Shown: in pieces, positions 7,940 to 15,991 of the stretch
Position numbering within the stretch: the stretch's first letter is position 1
Layout of the letters: each line of letters starts with the position of its first letter
DNA from: JANYBV01 sp043763155
Lineage (GTDB): Bacteria > Pseudomonadota > Alphaproteobacteria > Rickettsiales > SXRF01
Assembly (NCBI GenBank): GCA_043763155.1
Contig: JAYULW010000078.1
Span: 1 to 17,222 of the forward strand
Reading direction: 5' to 3'
DNA: 17,222 nt
The notes under the pieces: generated by a model
Database searches by the model: none
The model's input: the letters and a program-made list of their open reading frames with translations, nothing else
Told to the model about the DNA's origin: nothing
Program-made: the position numbers and the translations under genes

Positions 7940-8004
7940 AGTGGTTTAGCCCCTATAATGCGATTTCAGTAGGGCTGGCCTGCATATTTGGCAGCCTGTG
8001 ATCA

Positions 8005-8032
8005 TTGACTTGCGCAGCAGCAGTTCTATAGT
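8005..8032 (+). promoter_or_regulatory. Sigma70-type promoter of the kdp operon
   Basis: TTGACT (8005-8010), a 16-base spacer and TATAGT (8027-8032) match the consensus at five of six positions in each box. Transcription would begin near 8039, giving a leader of about 100 bases before kdpF. Just upstream, GGCTG (7973-7977) and CAGCC (7992-7996) form a dyad ending nine bases before the -35 box. That is a reasonable place for an activator such as KdpE, but the site is not recognised. Confidence 0.6.
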
Positions 8033-8139
8033 GTGGCCCGAGTAAAGACAAAAGCATAGCGCCACTGTAACCCAATGCCGCTATACCTGCCATCAACTTT
8101 CCAAAGGCATTCGCCACCACACACGGAGAGAATACTGAT

Positions 8140-8232
8140 ATGGTTTTGCTATACGCCCTGATGGGTGGGCTCGCGGTTGCCTTATTCATCTATCTTTTCA
8201 TCGCGCTCCTGAAGCCCGAACTTTTCCCCTGA
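8140..8232 (+). CDS. kdpF: KdpF, small subunit of the K+-transporting ATPase
   Basis: A 30-residue single-span membrane peptide immediately before kdpA. It begins MVLLYALMGGLAVALFIYLF and ends ALLKPELFP. One hydrophobic helix followed by a short Lys-Pro-Glu-x-Phe tail is the KdpF pattern (29 residues in E. coli). KdpF stabilises the KdpFABC complex in the inner membrane. GGAGAG (8124-8129) lies ten bases before the ATG, a good ribosome binding site, and the stop is 17 bases before the kdpA start. The call rests on size, hydrophobicity and position, since so short a protein offers little sequence to compare. Confidence 0.88.
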   Translation: MVLLYALMGGLAVALFIYLFIALLKPELFP

Positions 8233-8249
8233 TACTTACATAGAGCTGA

Positions 8250-9968
8250 ATGATGACCCATTCCTTGCTATACCTGTTTTTGTGCGTATGCATTATCGCA
8301 GCCACCATCCGCCCGCTGGGCCGCTACATGGCGAACGTCTATAACGGCGAACGCACATGGCTCGACCCCGTGTTCGGCGGCTCGGAACGCATGCTTTACC
8401 GCCTCTGCGGCATCAACCCGAAGCAGGAAAGCAACTGGCGCGATTACACCATCGCCATTGTGCTGCTCGGCGTATTTGGTTTCCTCGTATTGTTCGGCAT
8501 TTTCACCTTCCAGAACCTGCTGCCCCTAAACCCCGAAAACTTCGCGGGCCTGCCGTGCCACCTCGCGTTCAACGCGGCGGCAAGCTTCATCACCAACACC
8601 AACTGGCAAAGCTACAGCGGCGAAACCACCCTCAGCTACTTCTCGCAAATGTTTGGCTGCGTGGTGCAGAATTTTATCTCCGCCGCCACCGGCATGGCAG
8701 TCGCAGCAGCACTCTTTCGCGCGCTCGCCCGCAAAAACGCCCAGACCATCGGCAACCCCTATGTGGATGTCATTCGCAGCACCCTTTATATATTGCTGCC
8801 CTTGTCCTTCATCCTTGCGCTGCTTTTCGCCTCGCAAGGCGTGATCCAGAACATGTCCGCTTCCGTGCCCTTCACCACCATCGAAGGCGGCATAACGCAG
8901 CACTTGCCGCAAGGCCCCGCCGCCTCGCAAGTTGCCATTAAAATCCTGGGCAGCAACGGCGGCGGTTTCTTCAACGCCAACTCCGCCCACCCTTATGAAA
9001 ACCCCACCCCGTTTTCAAACCTGCTCGGCATTCTCGCAATCTTGCTGATTCCCGCTGCATTCCCCTACACCTTCGGCATCATGGTCGCCGACCGCCGCCA
9101 GACATGGATGCTGCTGGGCGCCATGAGTCTCCTGTTCTTCCCCATCACCTTGATGGCCATGAGCAATGAGCTGCAGCCCAACCCGCATTTCAATAGCGAA
9201 ATCATAGACGTTTCCGACGGCAACATGGAGGGCAAGGAAGTGCGCTTCGGCGCTGCCAGCTCCGCGCTGTGGGGTGCTGCCAGCTCCGCTACCGCCAGCG
9301 GCTCGGTCAACGCCATGCATGATTCCTTCATGCCGCTTTCCGGCCTCGGCTATATGTTGCTTATGCAAATCGGCGAAATGGTGTATGGCGGCGTCGGTTC
9401 CGGCATGTACGGCATGCTGATGTTCGCGCTGCTCACCGTATTCGTCGGCGGCCTCATGGTGGGTCGCACACCAGAATTCTTGGGCAAAAAACTCACCGCC
9501 TTCGACGTGAAAATGGCATCGCTCGTCATGCTCGTTCCCACCACGCTGGTCACGGTTGGCACCGCCCTTTGCGTAAGCCTTTCCGCGGGCAGGGCAGGGG
9601 TCATGAACCCCGGCGCGCAAGGTTTCAGCGAAGTGCTATACGCCGTAAGCTCAGCCGCAAACAACAACGGCAGCGCCTTCATGGGCCTCGCAACCAACAC
9701 ACCCTTTTACAACATTGCACTGGGCGTCATCATGCTCTTGGGCCGCTATGGCGTTATCCTTCCCGTGCTTGCCGTCGCCGGTTCCCTCGCAAACAAAAAC
9801 ACCGTGCCCTTAAGCGTCGGCACACTCCCCACCCACACCTTTATGTTCACCGGCATGTTAGTCGGCGTCATCATCCTGATCGGCGCGCTGAACTACATCC
9901 CCGCGCTTGCCCTTGGGCCTATGGTCGAACATATCCATCTCCTTTCCAGCGCAGGAGTAAAGCCATGA
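8250..9968 (+). CDS. kdpA: KdpA, potassium-binding/translocating subunit
   Basis: A 572-residue polytopic protein, the potassium channel-like subunit of the KdpFABC pump (557 residues in E. coli). The four pore-loop repeats are recognisable: TNTNWQSYSGE (Q120), GSNGGGFFNANSAHPYENP (glycines 237-239), ASGSVNAMHDSF (G351) and NNNGSAF (G474). Their central residues correspond to the selectivity filter. RFG, MQIGEMVYGGVGSGMYGM and GRTPEFLGKK are further family blocks. Loop three reads SGS where E. coli has CGA. A 14-base direct repeat (9252-9265 and 9276-9289, in frame) gives two GAASSA copies shortly before this loop. A second ATG directly follows the first. The stop overlaps the kdpB start as ATGA. 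Confidence 0.97.
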   Translation: MMTHSLLYLFLCVCIIAATIRPLGRYMANVYNGERTWLDPVFGGSERMLYRLCGINPKQESNWRDYTIAIVLLGVFGFLVLFGIFTFQNLLPLNPENFAGLPCHLAFNAAASFITNTNWQSYSGETTLSYFSQMFGCVVQNFISAATGMAVAAALFRALARKNAQTIGNPYVDVIRSTLYILLPLSFILALLFASQGVIQNMSASVPFTTIEGGITQHLPQGPAASQVAIKILGSNGGGFFNANSAHPYENPTPFSNLLGILAILLIPAAFPYTFGIMVADRRQTWMLLGAMSLLFFPITLMAMSNELQPNPHFNSEIIDVSDGNMEGKEVRFGAASSALWGAASSATASGSVNAMHDSFMPLSGLGYMLLMQIGEMVYGGVGSGMYGMLMFALLTVFVGGLMVGRTPEFLGKKLTAFDVKMASLVMLVPTTLVTVGTALCVSLSAGRAGVMNPGAQGFSEVLYAVSSAANNNGSAFMGLATNTPFYNIALGVIMLLGRYGVILPVLAVAGSLANKNTVPLSVGTLPTHTFMFTGMLVGVIILIGALNYIPALALGPMVEHIHLLSSAGVKP

Positions 9969-12028
9969 GCCGCACCAAAAAAGACCGCATTTGGCCCCAG
10001 GCCCTGAAAGGCGCAATCGCCAAACTCACCCCCATGACGCAGCTGCGCAACCCCGTTATGTTCGTGGTGTATCTGGGCGCCATCGTCACCAGCTGCATGG
10101 CCGCATATGAATACGGCTCCGGCAATCTCTTAGGCCCCGAACCCGCATGGTTCACCCTCTGGATCACCGCATGGCTCTGGTTCACCGTGCTGTTTGCAAA
10201 CGCCGCCGAAAGCTTCGCCGAAGGCCGCGGCAAAGCGCAGGCCGAATCGCTTCGCGCGCTTCGCAAGGAAGTAAACGCCAAGAAACTGAAAAACGCTGCC
10301 CACCGCGAAGACTTCCAGATCATCTCCGCCAGCAGCTTGCGCAAAGATGACATTGTATATGTTGAATGCGGCGACTTCATCCCCGGCGACGGCCAGGTTA
10401 TTGACGGCATTGCCTCGGTTGACGAATCCGCGATCACCGGCGAATCCGCACCCGTTATTCGCGAATCCGGCGGCGACTGCGACGCTGTCACCGGTGGCAC
10501 GCGCGTGCTGTCCGACTGGCTCACCATCCGCATCACCGCCAACGCGGGCGAAAGCTTCATTGACCGCATGGTGGCCCTCGTCGAAGGCGCAAAACGCCAG
10601 AAAACCCCGAACGAAATCGCGCTGTCCATCTTGCTTGCGTGCTTCACCATCGGCTTCCTGCTCACTGCCGCCACGCTTTTGCCTTATTCCTTATTCAGCA
10701 CCAACGCCACTGGCAGTGGCGTGCCCGTAAGCATCACCGTGCTCATCGGTTTGCTGGTGTGCCTTGTTCCCACAACCATCGGCGGCCTGCTTTCGGCTAT
10801 TGGTATCGCGGGCATGAACCGCCTTTTGAAAGCAAACGTTATCGCCTCTTCCGGCCGCGCGGTCGAAGCCGCAGGCGACGTGAATGTATTGCTGCTGGAT
10901 AAAACCGGCACCATCACCCACGGCAACCGTCAGGCCGAGGAGTTCTACCCCGCAGGCGGCGTGAACATCAATATCCTCGCCGAAGCCGCCCAGCTCTCGT
11001 CGCTGGCCGATCAAACGCCCGAAGGTAAAAGCATCGTAAGCCTCGCCCGCCGCAAATACAGCGTGGCCGAAATGACCCTGGCCCCCGAAGGCAGCGAATT
11101 CATCGAGTTCAGCGCCGAAACACGTTTCTCCGGCATCATGCTCGGCAACCGCAAAATCCTGAAAGGCGCTGCCGACTCCATCGAAAACCATGTGAAAAAC
11201 CTCGGCCACACCATGCCCGCCGACGTAAACCACAAGGTAGAAGAAATTGCCCGGCAGGGCGGCACCCCACTGGTCGTCGCCGACGGCCACACCATCTTAG
11301 GTGTTATTTATCTGAAAGACGTCGTGAAGTCCGGCATCAAGGAACGCCTCACCGACCTGCGCCGCATGGGCATCAAATCCATCATGATCACCGGCGATAA
11401 TCCGCTCACCGCGGCCGCAATCGCCACCGAAGCAGGTGTGGATGATTACCTCGCCCAAGCCACCCCCGAAGCCAAACTCAAAATGATCCGCAAGATGCAA
11501 ACGGGCGGCGAAATGGTCGCCATGGTCGGCGACGGCACCAACGATGCTCCCGCGCTCGCGCAATCCGACGTGGCCGTGGTGATGAACTCCGGAACCCAGG
11601 CCGCCAAAGAAGCGGGCAACATGATTGATCTGGATTCCGACCCCACAAAGCTGATCGAGATCGTAGAAATCGGCAAGCAGCTGCTCATGACGCGCGGCAG
11701 CCTCACCACATTTTCCATGGCAAACGACCTCGCCAAATATTTCGCAATCATTCCCGCAGCCTTCGCCAGCACCTATCCCGAACTGGGCGTGCTAAACATC
11801 ATGCACCTCACCTCGCCCATCTCTGCCATGCTATCGGCCATTATTTTCAATGCCCTGATCATTGTGGCGCTGATTCCGCTGGCGCTCAAGGGCGTTGCCT
11901 ATCGCCCTGTGGGCGCAGCCGCGCTCCTGCGCCACAACTTGCTGGTATATGGTCTGGGCGGTGTGTTCGTGCCCTTCGTATGCATTAAAATAATTGACAT
12001 GTTGCTGACAGTATTGGGGCTCGTATGA
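9965..12028 (+). CDS. kdpB: KdpB, P-type ATPase subunit
   Basis: A 687-residue type IA P-type ATPase that powers K+ uptake (682 residues in E. coli). The phosphorylated aspartate is D312 in LLDKTGTITHGNRQ. The actuator motif TGES is at 158-161; its serine corresponds to the inhibitory phosphorylation site S162 known in E. coli KdpB. CLVPTTIGGLLSAIG marks the transmembrane ion-coupling region. MITGDNPLTAAAIA and GDGTNDAPALAQSDVAV complete the P domain. The frame is open far upstream inside kdpA, but the ATG at 9965 is the right start: it gives the family length, has AGGAG seven bases upstream (9953-9957), and overlaps the kdpA stop by four bases. The kdpC start overlaps its own stop in the same way, so subunit synthesis is probably coupled. 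Confidence 0.98.
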   Translation: MSRTKKDRIWPQALKGAIAKLTPMTQLRNPVMFVVYLGAIVTSCMAAYEYGSGNLLGPEPAWFTLWITAWLWFTVLFANAAESFAEGRGKAQAESLRALRKEVNAKKLKNAAHREDFQIISASSLRKDDIVYVECGDFIPGDGQVIDGIASVDESAITGESAPVIRESGGDCDAVTGGTRVLSDWLTIRITANAGESFIDRMVALVEGAKRQKTPNEIALSILLACFTIGFLLTAATLLPYSLFSTNATGSGVPVSITVLIGLLVCLVPTTIGGLLSAIGIAGMNRLLKANVIASSGRAVEAAGDVNVLLLDKTGTITHGNRQAEEFYPAGGVNINILAEAAQLSSLADQTPEGKSIVSLARRKYSVAEMTLAPEGSEFIEFSAETRFSGIMLGNRKILKGAADSIENHVKNLGHTMPADVNHKVEEIARQGGTPLVVADGHTILGVIYLKDVVKSGIKERLTDLRRMGIKSIMITGDNPLTAAAIATEAGVDDYLAQATPEAKLKMIRKMQTGGEMVAMVGDGTNDAPALAQSDVAVVMNSGTQAAKEAGNMIDLDSDPTKLIEIVEIGKQLLMTRGSLTTFSMANDLAKYFAIIPAAFASTYPELGVLNIMHLTSPISAMLSAIIFNALIIVALIPLALKGVAYRPVGAAALLRHNLLVYGLGGVFVPFVCIKIIDMLLTVLGLV

Positions 12029-12651
12029 TTCGTTTTCTCACCTCCATCCGCGCGGCCGCAAGCCTTGTGCTGTTCTTCACGCTACTGCTCGGGGGCGTAT
12101 ACACTTACATGGTCACAGGTGCCGCCCAAGCCCTGTTTCGTGGCAAGGCCAACGGCGGCCTCATCGAGCGCGGCGACACCATCTACGGCTCGCGCATCAT
12201 CGGCCAGCAGTTTGAAAGCCCGCGCTATTTCTGGGGCCGCATTTCGGCGCTGCCCACGCCCTATAACCCCAGCGACTCCGGCGGCTCGAATTTCGGCGTA
12301 AACAACCCCAAAGCCGTGGCGCAGGCAAACACCCGCATTGCTGCGCTGCAAAAGGCCGACCCCAAAAACGAAAAGCTCATCCCCGTTGATTTGGTCACCG
12401 CGTCGGGCAGCGGCCTCGACCCCCATATCAGCGCCGAAGCCGCCCAGTACCAGCTTTCCCGCGTGGCCCGCGCTCGTGGCATTAAGGAAGACGACGTCAA
12501 AAAGCTCATCGAAAAAAGCACCCATTCGTCTCTTTTCGGCTTCCTTGGCGATGAATATGTTAACGTTGTGACCCTGAACCTCGCCCTCGACGAAATGGGC
12601 CAGGAAAGCAAGCAAGAAGGCAAACAAGAAGGCAAAAAAGAAAAAAGATGA
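12025..12651 (+). CDS. kdpC: KdpC, K+-transporting ATPase subunit C
   Basis: A 208-residue subunit with one N-terminal membrane helix (about residues 10-31) and a large periplasmic domain. KdpC helps form the high-affinity KdpFABC complex. Family blocks include GSRIIGQQFESPRYFWGR, SGGSNFGVNNP, PVDLVTASGSGLDPHIS and the C-terminal VNVVTLNLALDE. The last 16 residues after the usual end form a charged Gln/Glu/Gly/Lys tail (QEGKQEGKKEKR) encoded by A-rich short repeats (about 12602-12648). The start overlaps the kdpB stop as ATGA, with GGGG about five bases before it. Confidence 0.96.
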   Translation: MIRFLTSIRAAASLVLFFTLLLGGVYTYMVTGAAQALFRGKANGGLIERGDTIYGSRIIGQQFESPRYFWGRISALPTPYNPSDSGGSNFGVNNPKAVAQANTRIAALQKADPKNEKLIPVDLVTASGSGLDPHISAEAAQYQLSRVARARGIKEDDVKKLIEKSTHSSLFGFLGDEYVNVVTLNLALDEMGQESKQEGKQEGKKEKR

Positions 12652-12682
12652 AGTCTTGACCCGTATTGGATAATCTCGCCCC

Positions 12683-15382
12683 ATGGATGATGAATTCCGC
12701 CCAGATCCCGACGAGTTATTAAGCCGTATTTCCGCTGAGGAAACCGAGGCAGAATCCACTGACACACGCGGCCAGCTCAAAATCTTTTTCGGCGCCTGCG
12801 CGGGCGTAGGCAAAACCTACTCCATGCTCTCGGCAGGCAAGCAAGCCCTCACCGAAAACCGCGACGTGGTTATCGGCCTCGTGGAAACGCACGGCCGCGA
12901 AGAAACCAAAAAATTGCTCGATGGCCTGCCCATCCTCCCGCACCGCGAAGTGCAGTATCGCGGCACGCTTATCAAGGAGTTCGACCTCGACTCCGCCCTC
13001 GTGCGTAAGCCCGACCTCATCCTGCTCGACGAACTCGCCCACAGCAACGCCCCCGGCAGCCGCCACCCCAAGCGCTGGCAGGACGTGGATGAATTGCTCG
13101 ACGCCGGCATCAACGTCTACACCACCATCAACGTACAGCACTTAGAAAGCCTGAACGACGTCGTCGCCCGCATCACCGGCGTATGGGTCAAGGAAACCGT
13201 GCCCGACGCGGTGTTCGACAAAGCCGACGAAATCTCGCTGGTAGATATTCCGTCCGAAGAATTGCTGAAGCGCCTGAAGGAAGGCAAAGTATACATCGCC
13301 GCCGAAGCCAAAAAACGCGCTGCGCAAAACTTCTTCAAAAAATCCAACCTCATCGCGCTGCGCGAGCTTGCCCTGCGCCGCACCGCCGAGCGCGTAGATG
13401 CGCTGATGGACGTCTACAAAACCAAGGACGGCGGCGCCAAGGGGTGGTCAGGTGCCGACCGCATCCTTGTGTGCATCGGCCCCGACACATTGTCGGGAAA
13501 GCTCGTGCGCGTCGCCAAGCGCATGTCCAGCGGCCTCAAATCCCCATGGACCACAATCTATGTCGAAAACCATAAGCACTACCGCCTGAGCCGCGAAGGG
13601 CAGGAGGCCGTCGAACGCACGCTTCGCCTCGCCGAGCGCATGGGCGGCGACACCGAAATCATCCAGGGCCAAAACGCGCAGGAAGATATCCTCACCTACG
13701 CCAACGCCAACGGCTTCACCAAGATCATCGTCGGAAAAACGCCCAAGCCCCGCTGGCGCGAAGTCATCTCCGGCACGCTCGCCGACCAGCTCATCCGCGG
13801 CTCCGCCAACATTGACGTCTATGTCGTAACTGGCGACGTGGAAGACCGCAAAGCCCTGCGCACACCGTTCTGGAAATCCCAGACCCCATGGCAGTATTAT
13901 TTCTCTGCGCCCATCACCACCATCGTTTGCACCCTCGCGCTCATCCCGCTACGTTCGCATATCGAGCCGGTGAACATGGTGATGGCCTACCTTATCGGCG
14001 TAGTAGGTGTGGCGCTGCGTTATGGCCGCGGCCCATCGTTCCTTACCACCACGCTTTCCGCCCTGTGCCTGAACTTTTTCTTCGTCGCGCCCTATTACCA
14101 TTTCAAGGCCAGCGAAGAACAACACGTCATCACCTTCTGCGTACTCATGGTCACCGGCCTCATCATCGGCACCCAGAATTCCCGCCTGCGCATGCAGGCC
14201 ATCTCCGCCCGCAAGCGCGAAAAAAACACCTCCAGCCTGTTTGCCATGAGCCGTGAACTTTCCGCCTCGCGCGGTAAAATCCCCCTCGCGCAAATCGCAT
14301 CGCAGCACATGGCCGAAGTCTTCGACTCCGACGTGTTCCTGTGGCTGCCCGATAACAAAGGCCAGTTGCAAACCGTGGTGGCCGAAACCGACATCGAAAA
14401 CCGCGGCATTGATCCCGTGCGCGAAGAATCGGTCGCCAACTGGACCTTCACCCACCGCCAGAACGCAGGCCTCGGCACCGACACGCTTCCAAGCGCCAAA
14501 GCGCTCTACATTCCGCTTGTAGGCTCCGCAGGCGTGGTAGGCGTGATCGGCGTCATGCCCCACGACACCGAAATGGTCGCCTACGCCACCGACAAGGTGG
14601 AACTGCTCGAAGCCTTCGCCAACATCACCGCATCCGCGCTTGAGCGCGCCAACGCCGCCGACCTCGTCGAAAAAACCATCGTCGAAGCCGAAAGCGAAAA
14701 ACTGCGCAACATCCTTTTGTCTTCCGTATCCCACGATCTGCGCACGCCACTGGCCGCAATCACGGGTGCGGCCTCCACGCTTCTTCTCGAAGGCAGCAAA
14801 ATCACCGAAGAATATAAAACCGAACTCCTGCGCTCCATCCACGAAGAAGGCGCGCGGCTTGCCCGCATGGTCACCAACCTGCTCGACGTATCGAGCCTTG
14901 AGTCCGGCTCCGTAAAGCTCAACAAAGAACTCTACTTCATCGAAGAACTCATCGGCTCCGCGCTCATGCGCGTGGAAACCAAACTCCACCGCCACAAGGT
15001 GCAAACCAGCATCGAACACGGCCTGCCGCTGTTGCGCATGGACGGCCTGCTGATCGAGCAGGTACTCATCAACCTGCTCGAAAACGTGGCCGAATACACG
15101 CCGCCCGACACGGTGGTCACCATCTCTGCCGTCACCGTAAAACCCGACATCCACATCATCGTGTCCGACAACGGCCCCGGCATTCCCAAGGGCGACGAAG
15201 AACGCATCTTCGACAAATTCTACGCCAACACCCGCGCCGACCTCAAAGGCGGCGGCTTGGGCCTCGCCATTTGCCGCGGCATCATCCACGCCCACGGCGG
15301 CAAAATCTGGGCGCAAAACATCCCTGATGCCGGCGCCACCATCACCTTCACCCTCCCCATCAAGAATCAGGACTCCGAATAA
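12683..15382 (+). CDS. kdpD: KdpD, potassium-responsive sensor histidine kinase
   Basis: An 899-residue sensor kinase of the full KdpD type (894 in E. coli). The N-terminal KdpD domain has a Walker A loop GACAGVGKT (37-45) and a Walker B-like LILLDELAHSNAPGSRHPKRW. A universal-stress-protein-like domain follows (about 252-390). Four membrane helices lie near 405-495. A GAF-like region (about 520-660) precedes the dimerisation domain, with the phosphorylated histidine H684 in SHDLRTPLAA. The ATP-binding domain shows NLLENVAEYTPP, SDNGPGIP and GGGLGLAICRGII. KdpD senses K+ limitation or osmotic stress and phosphorylates KdpE to switch on kdp genes. It starts 31 bases after kdpC without a strong ribosome binding site. 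No kdpE follows: a terminator comes directly after the stop. Confidence 0.97.
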   Translation: MDDEFRPDPDELLSRISAEETEAESTDTRGQLKIFFGACAGVGKTYSMLSAGKQALTENRDVVIGLVETHGREETKKLLDGLPILPHREVQYRGTLIKEFDLDSALVRKPDLILLDELAHSNAPGSRHPKRWQDVDELLDAGINVYTTINVQHLESLNDVVARITGVWVKETVPDAVFDKADEISLVDIPSEELLKRLKEGKVYIAAEAKKRAAQNFFKKSNLIALRELALRRTAERVDALMDVYKTKDGGAKGWSGADRILVCIGPDTLSGKLVRVAKRMSSGLKSPWTTIYVENHKHYRLSREGQEAVERTLRLAERMGGDTEIIQGQNAQEDILTYANANGFTKIIVGKTPKPRWREVISGTLADQLIRGSANIDVYVVTGDVEDRKALRTPFWKSQTPWQYYFSAPITTIVCTLALIPLRSHIEPVNMVMAYLIGVVGVALRYGRGPSFLTTTLSALCLNFFFVAPYYHFKASEEQHVITFCVLMVTGLIIGTQNSRLRMQAISARKREKNTSSLFAMSRELSASRGKIPLAQIASQHMAEVFDSDVFLWLPDNKGQLQTVVAETDIENRGIDPVREESVANWTFTHRQNAGLGTDTLPSAKALYIPLVGSAGVVGVIGVMPHDTEMVAYATDKVELLEAFANITASALERANAADLVEKTIVEAESEKLRNILLSSVSHDLRTPLAAITGAASTLLLEGSKITEEYKTELLRSIHEEGARLARMVTNLLDVSSLESGSVKLNKELYFIEELIGSALMRVETKLHRHKVQTSIEHGLPLLRMDGLLIEQVLINLLENVAEYTPPDTVVTISAVTVKPDIHIIVSDNGPGIPKGDEERIFDKFYANTRADLKGGGLGLAICRGIIHAHGGKIWAQNIPDAGATITFTLPIKNQDSE

Positions 15383-15383
15383 A

Positions 15384-15412
15384 AAAAAGCCCGCAGAATA
15401 TGCGGGCTTTTT
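15384..15412. terminator. Bidirectional intrinsic terminator between kdpD and rpoZ
   Basis: Perfect stem GCCCGCA (15389-15395) with TGCGGGC (15401-15407), a five-base loop, an A run before it and TTTTT after it. On the plus strand it ends the kdp transcript immediately after the kdpD stop. On the minus strand the A run becomes a U run, so it can also end rpoZ transcription coming from the right. Confidence 0.9.
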
Positions 15413-15438
15413 CAGTATTCACCGGAGCGCAGCGACTA

Positions 15439-15480
15439 AGCCCATTGAGGGCTGCAAGCCATGCGCGGCGCTTGAGCGCC
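15439..15480. repeat. Two small palindromes in the kdpD-rpoZ intergenic region
   Basis: AGCCC-ATTGA-GGGCT (15439-15453) and GGCGC-TTGA-GCGCC (15467-15480) are short perfect hairpins in the 3' untranslated stretch of rpoZ. CAAGC (15455-15459) can also pair with GCTTG (15470-15474) as an alternative fold. No U run follows either hairpin. They may protect the rpoZ mRNA end or be a copy of a dispersed palindromic repeat. No second copy is visible in the window. Confidence 0.4.
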
Positions 15481-15490
15481 ATTAAATAGC

Positions 15491-15880
15491 TTAATCTTCG
15501 GTTTCTATATTTTCTTCGGAGAAAGACATGCCGTCTTCGTCGCCGTCACTCATCTTCACGCTGATGTTTGCAGCAGCGTCCTTGAAGGCTTCTTCAACAT
15601 CCGCAGGAATTTCTTCGCCCTTGGTGAGCAGCTTCTTGTCGGTGATGTCGGAGATAGGACGCTTGAAGAAGCTCTGGATCAGGCCTTCTTCCAGATGGTC
15701 GAGGCTGATGGTTTCATCGGCGATTTCGCGCAGTGCCACAACGCCGTCTTTGTCGTTGTCGCGGTCAATGGTCAGCGGGTTGCCGGACGTGATCTGCTTG
15801 GCGCGCTGGGAAGCGAGCAAAACCAGTTCAAAACGGTTCGGAATGTGCAGAATGCAATCTTCAACGGTAACGCGTGCCAT
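15491..15880 (-). CDS. rpoZ: DNA-directed RNA polymerase omega subunit
   Basis: A 129-residue omega subunit, which binds the beta' subunit and helps RNA polymerase assembly and, in many bacteria, ppGpp response. The N-terminal MARVTVEDCILHIPNRFELVLLASQRAKQI is the conserved omega core. The segment around residues 45-58 (DGVVALREIADETI) matches the second conserved helix. The C-terminal half is strongly acidic, ending ENIETED, and makes it longer than the 91-residue E. coli protein, as is common in alphaproteobacteria. AGGAG (15891 to 15887 on the minus strand) six bases before the ATG supports the start. In many relatives rpoZ is followed by relA/spoT, but here the next gene is kdpD in the opposite orientation. 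Confidence 0.96.
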   Translation of the reverse strand: MARVTVEDCILHIPNRFELVLLASQRAKQITSGNPLTIDRDNDKDGVVALREIADETISLDHLEEGLIQSFFKRPISDITDKKLLTKGEEIPADVEEAFKDAAANISVKMSDGDEDGMSFSEENIETED

Positions 15881-15941
15881 GGAATACTCCTGAAAGAAAT
15901 GATTGCTTAATCCCTAGCGGCTATACTAGTGGATCAAAGGC

Positions 15942-15970
15942 TTGAATTTCGTAAAGAGGCGCAACATAAG
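15942..15970 (+). promoter_or_regulatory. Candidate promoter for the 16039 gene and lipA
   Basis: TTGAAT (15942-15947), a 17-base spacer and CATAAG (15965-15970; four of six matches) mirror the rpoZ promoter. Transcription would start near 15977, about 60 bases before the ATG at 16039. The -10 box overlaps that of the minus-strand promoter, so the two would compete for polymerase. Confidence 0.35.
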
Positions 15971-15991
15971 CCGTTATTTTACGTAATTCAA
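15963..15991 (-). promoter_or_regulatory. Candidate rpoZ promoter
   Basis: On the minus strand TTGAAT (15991 to 15986), a 17-base spacer and TATGTT (15968 to 15963) form a plausible sigma70-type promoter. Transcription would start near 15956, giving a leader of roughly 75 bases to the rpoZ ATG. The -35 box lies inside the right arm of the inverted repeat. Confidence 0.45.

Noticed and set aside
7327..7959. Exact 11-bp inverted repeat ATTATAGGGGC (7327-7337) and GCCCCTATAAT (7949-7959) flanking the tRNA and methyltransferase, resembling mobile-element ends
   Set aside because: Repeats of 11 bp are expected by chance many times in 17 kb. There is no transposase or target duplication, and both copies can be explained as promoter or ribosome-binding sequences.
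8040..8139. Kdp leader considered as a possible c-di-AMP or other riboswitch
   Set aside because: No conserved riboswitch core or terminator hairpin is visible. K+-linked c-di-AMP riboswitches are mainly known from Gram-positive bacteria.
7953..8189. Minus-strand 78-codon frame upstream of the methyltransferase, considered as its missing N-terminal domain
   Set aside because: The translation does not resemble the PrmA N-terminal domain. It covers the kdp promoter and overlaps kdpF.
13949..15316. Long minus-strand open frame opposite kdpD (another at 1156-2163 lies opposite rluC)
   Set aside because: Same codon-bias artefact. No motifs and no ribosome binding site, and the opposite strand carries well-conserved genes.
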